Assembly: GCF_000331535.1 (NCBI RefSeq)
Contig: NZ_AMZN01000055.1
Location: 223,316 to 287,315 of the forward strand
Source: Fulvivirga imtechensis AK7
Lineage (GTDB): Bacteria; Bacteroidota; Bacteroidia; Cytophagales; Cyclobacteriaceae
DNA: 64,000 nt
Reading direction: 5' to 3'
The number at the start of each line of letters is the position of its first letter. Position 1 is the first letter of the stretch. Shown here piece by piece: positions 58,809 to 64,000 of the stretch. The notes beneath the pieces are model-generated. The model had not been told where the DNA came from. It did not search any database and saw only the letters and a program-made list of their open reading frames with translations. The translations under genes were made by a program, and so were the position numbers.

Positions 58809-59987
58809 TTCATACACACTTCGGATCTTTGGAGCTACCGCTTCAACGGAAAATCGTTCTTCAAAAGATTTTCTAATGGTTTTTGCTTCAAATTGCTGAT
58901 AATTGTCCACCATCCAAAGAATTTTTTCAGCGATCAATTCAGGTTTTACCTCCTTCACAAGTACCCCTGTGTTCTCATCAATGATGTCCAAGGGACCTCC
59001 GATGGCCGCAGCTATGCTAGGCAGGCCCATAGCCATGGCTTCAATATAGGCTACGCCAAAGGAATCATAGTGACTAACCAGAATGTGAGCATTACTTTCA
59101 AGTAGAAGATTTGTAATTTCACTTCTGGGTTTGAAACCAGTCCACGTCAGGTATTTGTCTAAGTTTAGATCGGTACCTTTTTGTTCCAATTTATTAAGTA
59201 ACGGACCATCTCCCACCAATGTGAAGTGGATTTTCTTGTTGGATTTAGTTGCAATATCAATGGCATTCAGCAATTGATCAATTGCTTTTCGTTCAATCAT
59301 TCCACTTAGTACAATAAACCTGAATATTTTTTTGCTGGGAGCTTTCTTAATGGGTGGTGCTATCTGTATAAAATTGGGAATTACCAGGGGACGATTATAT
59401 ACGCAATATTGACGCATCATTTTTTTTAAATCAGCACTAACAGCGATTACTTTATGAGCTTTGTTAATAGCTTCTAATATTTCTGGCTTGAGTGTACCTG
59501 TCTTAGTTAAATGATATTTTTGAGGAAATGGAGCCATATGCTCAGTGATTACATATGGAATTCCTGTGATTTTACTCAACTGCTGGGCAATGTATCCGGC
59601 AGGGTATGAGACATGGGCATGGATAATATCTGCTTTACCAAATTTCTGTTCAAAGTGTCTCAGGTTATTCAGGCATGCTTTTATCTTGCCTTTGATATTA
59701 CCTTTTGTAATACTTTGATGCCAGGAATAAGCAGGGCTAAAGAATTCCGAGACATTTTCCAGCAACAAATGATCAAAAGCAGTTTGTTTGTTTAAGATCT
59801 TCCTTATGTTTCTCATTACCTGTTGGGAATGTAGAAGAAAGCTTTCGTCATTCTGTCCCCACCGGCTAATCCCAAAGTTGATATCAGGATAGTGTTGGGC
59901 CATCAACAAAGTTTGTTCCTTAACAAATATTCCATTAAGAGGATTACTTTCAGATGGATACCATGAGGGAATGATAAAAATGTTCAT
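58797..59987 (-). CDS. Glycosyltransferase family 4
   Basis: The 396-residue GT-B enzyme opens MNIFIIPSWYPSESNPLNGI, then FVKEQTLLM. Acceptor-side motifs include IIHAHVSYPAGYIAQQLSKI and GIPYVITEHMAPFPQKYH. The donor domain has VLSGMIERKAIDQLLNAI, LVGDGPLLNKLEQ and the E-x7-E region EAMAMGLPSIAAAIGGPLDI. It is the last gene of the leftward operon with flippase and methyltransferase, overlapping fkbM by four bases. It is probably cytoplasmic-face glycan assembly; the sugar is unknown. Confidence 0.9.
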   Translation of the reverse strand: MNIFIIPSWYPSESNPLNGIFVKEQTLLMAQHYPDINFGISRWGQNDESFLLHSQQVMRNIRKILNKQTAFDHLLLENVSEFFSPAYSWHQSITKGNIKGKIKACLNNLRHFEQKFGKADIIHAHVSYPAGYIAQQLSKITGIPYVITEHMAPFPQKYHLTKTGTLKPEILEAINKAHKVIAVSADLKKMMRQYCVYNRPLVIPNFIQIAPPIKKAPSKKIFRFIVLSGMIERKAIDQLLNAIDIATKSNKKIHFTLVGDGPLLNKLEQKGTDLNLDKYLTWTGFKPRSEITNLLLESNAHILVSHYDSFGVAYIEAMAMGLPSIAAAIGGPLDIIDENTGVLVKEVKPELIAEKILWMVDNYQQFEAKTIRKSFEERFSVEAVAPKIRSVYESLL

Positions 59988-60799
59988 TGCGTTCTATACA
60001 TAAATATGTAATCGCCATCTTTAAGGTCGTTTATGGAGAGGGGCTTTAATTGAAGATCAAAAATGGAATAAGATCTTTCTGTAAAGAAGTTACAAATTTG
60101 ACTGCATTTTTCAGAATATTCGGAAAATAGAAGTTCAATAATTACAATTATGTTATTTTGGTTAAAAAGATTATTTGCCCCTTTTAATATTTCCAATTCA
60201 GACCCTTCTGTATCCAATTTTACTAATATAGTTTGCTTTTTTGTGCCTAATAAATAACTATCTAAGCTTGTAGTAGAAACCCGAAAAATTGTTTGTTTAT
60301 CATTTTTGGGAGTTGATACAATAGTATATTTGCCGGTATTACGCTTAAAATATTCTCCTTTATAACGTTTTGAATCACCAACTAGCTGCTCGAATCCAGA
60401 TTTGGAGTAGAGCGCGACATTTTCTATTTGATAACTTAATTTATTTTGTTGCATATTCTCTTTTTGACGTTCTACCAAATGCAGATTTGGTTCGAATGAA
60501 ATTATTTTGACACTTGTAAAGTGTTTTGCAACATAAAGACTCATTTGTCCAATGTGAGAGCCTACATCAATAAAATGAGTACATTTTATTGATGTCAGGA
60601 TCAACGCAATACTATGTATAATTTCAGGTTGAAAAACTCCCTTATGAAAAATCAAAAAATCGACTAGATCATCCAAGTCCAATAAGAATCGTAGATCTAG
60701 TTTTTTACTATAGAAGATACGTCTATTTCTATACAAACATCCTTTTAAGCTTAAAAAAAGCAAATAAGTCCATTTCAGTGCCCACTTTAAAATTTTCAT
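59984..60799 (-). CDS. FkbM family methyltransferase
   Basis: The 271-residue protein contains the SAM-binding motif THFIDVGSHIGQMSLYVAK, then KIISFEPNLHLVERQKENM. The FkbM-type VKLDTEGSELEILKGANNLF segment follows. Family members O-methylate sugars or polyketides. It overlaps the glycosyltransferase and the flippase genes by four bases on each side, so all are translated from one message. Methylation of the glycan made by this locus is the likely role. Confidence 0.87.
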   Translation of the reverse strand: MKILKWALKWTYLLFLSLKGCLYRNRRIFYSKKLDLRFLLDLDDLVDFLIFHKGVFQPEIIHSIALILTSIKCTHFIDVGSHIGQMSLYVAKHFTSVKIISFEPNLHLVERQKENMQQNKLSYQIENVALYSKSGFEQLVGDSKRYKGEYFKRNTGKYTIVSTPKNDKQTIFRVSTTSLDSYLLGTKKQTILVKLDTEGSELEILKGANNLFNQNNIIVIIELLFSEYSEKCSQICNFFTERSYSIFDLQLKPLSINDLKDGDYIFMYRTQ

Positions 60800-62079
60800 G
60801 TCAATTGATTATCCCAATTGGAGGTGAATTTAAGAAGGAACAGATTAAAAGCGATGATAACAACAATCTCGGTAATCACAAATGTCCATAACGCCCCATC
60901 TAGTGCAAATAGTTTCAGGCCTATTACCAAGCTTACCGACCTTGTAGCTAACACTATAATACCAAAGACTAATCCTATATGCTGCTTATTCAGTATATTA
61001 AGTATTGAACTTGTTGGAGTACTTACAAACATAGCAAATAACATTACTCCCAATATTTTTGCTATTTCACCAGCTTGCAGCCACGAGTCCCCTAAAAAAA
61101 AGGCAAATAGATAATCCCCAAAAAAGACAATTACTACTAAGGGAATAATTCCCAACATAAATTGTAGACCCCAAGTTTGTATAATTATGGGCAAAAGCTT
61201 TCGGTTGCTCAAAAACTTTTTACTTGCACGCTGGTAAAAAACCTGACCGATACTCGCCCCAATTACTAGTTCAGGTAGAGTGAGAATTTTGTATGCCATT
61301 GCATACTGACCTGTTGCTATCTTACCGGCAAGTGTAGATATTATAATTATGGGTAAATGGCGTGAAATCCTTTCTAAAAGACCCCCGGGAAGTGCATAAA
61401 AAAGAAAATTTCTGTGTCTACATAGTATTTTCCTAAACTGTTTGGTTATTCTAAACTGTTTCGGAGTAATATGGCAGAGTGAGATAGAAAATGCTGCAAA
61501 CCTTCCCGCCAATAGCCCCCAGATTAGGCCGCTGTGAATAACTTTGGTAATAGCTAATAAAATAGCTGTTGACAGGAAAATTATTCGTTCTACTATTTTT
61601 ACTAAGGAAATGAACTTAAATTTTTTCTGACGCAGAAATGCATAGTGACCTATTTGTGCAAATGCCCCTAGCATCACTGTGATCGGCAGTAACCAAATAT
61701 GATGTTGGTTAAGGTTAATACCTAGGAATGAAAATCCAGAAAAGGATATAAAGAAAGTGATCAATAAAGAAAAGCCAATAATGACTAAAATTAAGCCATT
61801 AAGCAGGTGAGTGAATTGAGTTTTAGATTTTATCAACAGCAAAGCTTCTTGATAATTCAAGGATGACAAAAATACTAAGACTAAAAAGACGCTTTGAAAT
61901 AGGGCAAATTCTCCAAATTCTAAATCAGAATATAAACGTGCAAGGATTGGATAGCCAATGAAACTTATTATTACTGCAAATAAATTACCAACACCCAGCC
62001 TTCCGATGTCCATAAGGAATGGACCGGATAGCTTCTTTCCTAAGCTGCGCCCTATTTCAATCAATGACCTTAACATCAT
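60796..62079 (-). CDS. Oligosaccharide flippase (Wzx-like)
   Basis: The 427-residue membrane protein has about twelve helices. It opens GRLGVGNLFAVIISFIGYPI, then LARLYSDLEFGEFALFQSVF. This start, with the Gly-rich first helix followed by the LARLYS-EFG stretch, is typical of Wzx/MOP flippases. It would move a lipid-linked oligosaccharide across the inner membrane. It overlaps both neighbours by four bases. No polymerase (Wzy) gene is seen in the window. Confidence 0.85.
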   Translation of the reverse strand: MMLRSLIEIGRSLGKKLSGPFLMDIGRLGVGNLFAVIISFIGYPILARLYSDLEFGEFALFQSVFLVLVFLSSLNYQEALLLIKSKTQFTHLLNGLILVIIGFSLLITFFISFSGFSFLGINLNQHHIWLLPITVMLGAFAQIGHYAFLRQKKFKFISLVKIVERIIFLSTAILLAITKVIHSGLIWGLLAGRFAAFSISLCHITPKQFRITKQFRKILCRHRNFLFYALPGGLLERISRHLPIIIISTLAGKIATGQYAMAYKILTLPELVIGASIGQVFYQRASKKFLSNRKLLPIIIQTWGLQFMLGIIPLVVIVFFGDYLFAFFLGDSWLQAGEIAKILGVMLFAMFVSTPTSSILNILNKQHIGLVFGIIVLATRSVSLVIGLKLFALDGALWTFVITEIVVIIAFNLFLLKFTSNWDNQLT

Positions 62080-63017
62080 TTATGGAAAATTGATTTTATT
62101 TTAAAAAGTAACTTACCCAGTGAGTGAATATGCATCAATAAAAAATATTCCTCCACTTCCGCCCCAAAACTCCTGTAAAAATCTGCAATTCCAGGAACAA
62201 TGGATCCTTCAAAGTCGAGTATTAATGGTTTTTGAGCATGTGTTGCAATTACATGATCTAACAACAACGAATTCGCTTGTAAGATTTTACCTTCCTTAGT
62301 GGTGGCTGCAATTAAGTAAATAATTCTGTTCTTAAACTTCAAAAACAATCCTATACTTATAACTTTATTTTCATTGTTCAGTGCTTCTAAAATAAAGCCA
62401 CACTGTTTTTTTAAAGCATATTTAGCAATGGACTGAATATGTTCAATAGAACTTTCGCTGACTCCTCCTACAATTTTAGGAGTAACTTCAGTTTGGAATA
62501 GTTCTAACAACTGATCGATATTATCAGTAAAATGTAGTGATATATTCTGCTGCTGTCCCTGTTTAATACGAGCTTTTCTGTCTCTCCTGTATGTAGAGAA
62601 AATCGTCTTGTAATCTCTGTTCAGGCTAAGAATATGATTGTTGCATTTTTGAATTTCAATATCTCGGATATTTTCTGCTACAGTATTGCTGATCGGATAG
62701 CTAAAGGATAAATACTTTCTTTTTAAGAATTCTACAACCTCTTTTAGGGTATGCTCCGTTGTCGGTTTTATGGAGACAATTCCTAATTGTTGCACAAGCG
62801 GAGGCTTGGGGTGAAACTTTATCCCCCACTTTTGTTGACCAAGAAGAGGTGCAATAGTATAATATTCACCTTCTCTTTCCTCTATCAACGCCTCCCAGTC
62901 AGGGCAAATAATATTGAGGTACCATGAAGTAACGTAAACCAGACCATTTTCTGATTTTAACACGCATTGATCCCATTTTTCAATGTCTATTTCGCTATGT
63001 TTATAATACCTAAGCAA
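62076..63017 (-). CDS. FemAB/GNAT-like acyltransferase of the glycan operon
   Basis: The 313-residue protein must start at a TTG (63017). An in-frame TAG lies directly upstream and no ATG occurs in the first 60 codons, while the N-terminus (LRYYKHSEIDIEKWDQCVLK) is conserved-looking. The fold is FemAB-like: NRDYKTIFSTYRRDRKARIK, GFILEALNNENKVISIGLFL, IIYLIAATTKEGKILQANSL and LILDFEGSIVPGIADFYRSF. The end of this last segment has the family G-x-A-D-F-Y-R-S-F motif. It is the first gene of the leftward operon. Confidence 0.78.
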   Translation of the reverse strand: MLRYYKHSEIDIEKWDQCVLKSENGLVYVTSWYLNIICPDWEALIEEREGEYYTIAPLLGQQKWGIKFHPKPPLVQQLGIVSIKPTTEHTLKEVVEFLKRKYLSFSYPISNTVAENIRDIEIQKCNNHILSLNRDYKTIFSTYRRDRKARIKQGQQQNISLHFTDNIDQLLELFQTEVTPKIVGGVSESSIEHIQSIAKYALKKQCGFILEALNNENKVISIGLFLKFKNRIIYLIAATTKEGKILQANSLLLDHVIATHAQKPLILDFEGSIVPGIADFYRSFGAEVEEYFLLMHIHSLGKLLFKIKSIFHK

Positions 63018-63027
63018 CTATGTCTAT

Positions 63028-63888
63028 ATGAGTTCACAACCTCTGGTTTCTGTCATCTGCCTCTGCTACAACCATGAGCGGTTTATAGAGGAGGCGATAC
63101 AGTCTGTACTACAGCAAACTTATCACAATATAGAAATTATTGTAGTGGATGACGCAAGTTCTGACAGCAGCCGAAAAATTATTGAACAATTGGTGAGGCA
63201 ATATCCGCAGATCAGATTTATACCGCTGGAACGGAACGTAGGTAACTGCAAGGCTTTTAATATAGGTCTACAGGCTTCAAAAGGGGAATATATTATAGAT
63301 CTGGCTACTGATGACGTTCTTCTGCCTGAGAGGGTGGAGGCAGGGGTAAAGGCACTAGAGGAAGCCGGAGATCACTTCGGAGTAACCATCGCAAATTGCG
63401 AAATCATTGATGAGGAGGGAAATTTTGTGCAATATCATTATCCGATAGACGGGCAGGGGAAGTCAAAGATGGAAGTGCCGGAAGGAGATGTTTTTCTGGA
63501 GGTGATCAGAAGATATTTCATTTGCCCGCCTACAGTTATGTTCAAAAGACAAGTGATCGAGCAGTTGGGAGGCTACGATGAACAATTGACCTACGAAGAT
63601 TTTGACTTCTGGATACGCTCATCCCGGCATTTTAAATATAATTATGTAGATCAGGTGCTGGTAAAAAAGCGGATAGTCCGAAATTCCTTGAGTAGAAAAC
63701 AATTTAGTCTTGGGAGCGGGCATACACGCTCTACTTATTTGGTTTGTAAAAAAGCGAGTAAGCTGGTCAGGACCAAAGAAGAAGCTACGGCTTTGAAAAA
63801 AAGGCTTTATTATGAGGTGAGGGTAGCAATCCGATTGTTGAATCTTCGGGAGGTATGGAGTTACCTTAGGTTGATCCTTTCTTTGTGA
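63028..63888 (+). CDS. Glycosyltransferase family 2
   Basis: The 286-residue GT-A enzyme opens SVICLCYNHERFIEEAIQSV. It has the nucleotide-binding VVDDASSDSSRKII and a DxD-like EYIIDLATDDVLLPERVEAG. FKRQVIEQLGGYDEQLTYED then FDFWIRSSRHF provides the acceptor and catalytic acid region. It is divergent from the FemAB-like gene with only ten bases between the two starts, so their promoters must overlap or lie inside the opposite coding region. It is part of the surface glycan locus, which continues beyond the right edge. Confidence 0.88.
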   Translation: MSSQPLVSVICLCYNHERFIEEAIQSVLQQTYHNIEIIVVDDASSDSSRKIIEQLVRQYPQIRFIPLERNVGNCKAFNIGLQASKGEYIIDLATDDVLLPERVEAGVKALEEAGDHFGVTIANCEIIDEEGNFVQYHYPIDGQGKSKMEVPEGDVFLEVIRRYFICPPTVMFKRQVIEQLGGYDEQLTYEDFDFWIRSSRHFKYNYVDQVLVKKRIVRNSLSRKQFSLGSGHTRSTYLVCKKASKLVRTKEEATALKKRLYYEVRVAIRLLNLREVWSYLRLILSL

Positions 63889-64000
63889 GTTCTCTATGGG
63901 TAGCTTTTTTAGTAGCGCTGTCCACTGCTTGTGTGTAACTTACTCAGGACAGTGTGAACGAGTGCATGACAGATAAAATAGCGCTTCATCCTCATAAGTC

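Noticed and set aside
63889..64000. C-terminal end of another gene on the minus strand at the right edge
   Set aside because: A 20-residue frame ending EDEALFYLSCTRSHCPE could be the end of a protein, faintly helicase-like, but it is too short to support.

Overview
The window looks like chromosomal DNA of a Bacteroidota bacterium, most likely a marine Cytophagales (Fulvivirga-like; the genus is a guess). Evidence: a type IX secretion (T9SS) C-terminal sorting domain protein, the conserved block bamD-rpoZ-coaBC-DUF4835-recN, an OstA-like LPS transport protein, lmo0937 and DUF6249 small membrane proteins, promoters of the TTG / TAnnTTTG type, few Shine-Dalgarno sequences, and a run of large FtsX/MacB-type permeases. 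No rRNA, tRNA, CRISPR array, intact insertion sequence or prophage was seen.

Layout. 1-14.9 kb: housekeeping and small regulatory units (gatC end, plsC, a hotdog thioesterase, an orphan Cache-HAMP-GAF-PAS receptor, aminopeptidase P, a secreted four-EF-hand protein, a SET-domain protein, a DinB/DUF1572 protein, ahcY, an ECF sigma/anti-sigma pair with DUF6249, an SLC13 transporter, a lipoprotein cyanophycinase-like S51 peptidase). 14.3-22.7 kb: a leftward block for envelope assembly, coenzyme A synthesis and DNA repair, with bamD at its head, plus a T9SS cargo protein and an OstA-like protein. 22.7-31 kb: tilS, a cNMP-binding protein, mdh, DUF3052, a lipoprotein, a MASE1 histidine kinase, and a CGNR regulator divergent from a monooxygenase-like/DinB pair.

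30.4-47.3 kb is the most distinctive part. A leftward NtrC/NtrY-type two-component pair is separated by a 118-bp tandem repeat array from five consecutive rightward FtsX/MacB permeases of about 800 residues each, with no ATPase, adaptor or TolC gene in the window. A sigma-54-like promoter lies just before the first permease, suggesting that the neighbouring NtrC-type protein switches on the permease operon. A DUF4097 protein follows.

47.4-57.5 kb: HPF, a 48-residue membrane protein, a class IV aminotransferase, exonuclease III, two duplicated M57 metalloprotease lipoproteins, a TetR-SDR pair with palindromic operators, a HigBA toxin-antitoxin pair with a perfect palindrome in its promoter, a Dabb protein, a sulfotransferase, DUF4442 and Mpo1-like proteins. 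57.5-64 kb: a surface-glycan locus (FdtA-like cupin, two FemAB/GNAT enzymes, GT4, FkbM methyltransferase, flippase, GT2).

The intergenic DNA is unusually structured. It holds (i) seven-base periodic arrays with different heptamers in four places, (ii) two families of short inverted-repeat (MITE/REP-like) elements, one starting directly after stop codons, (iii) the 118-bp double-hairpin array and (iv) long perfect palindromic terminators with a shared GAGGCCGTCT core. These dispersed elements and the ATPase-less permease array are the best candidates for something undescribed. All calls are from reading the sequence; no database search was possible.
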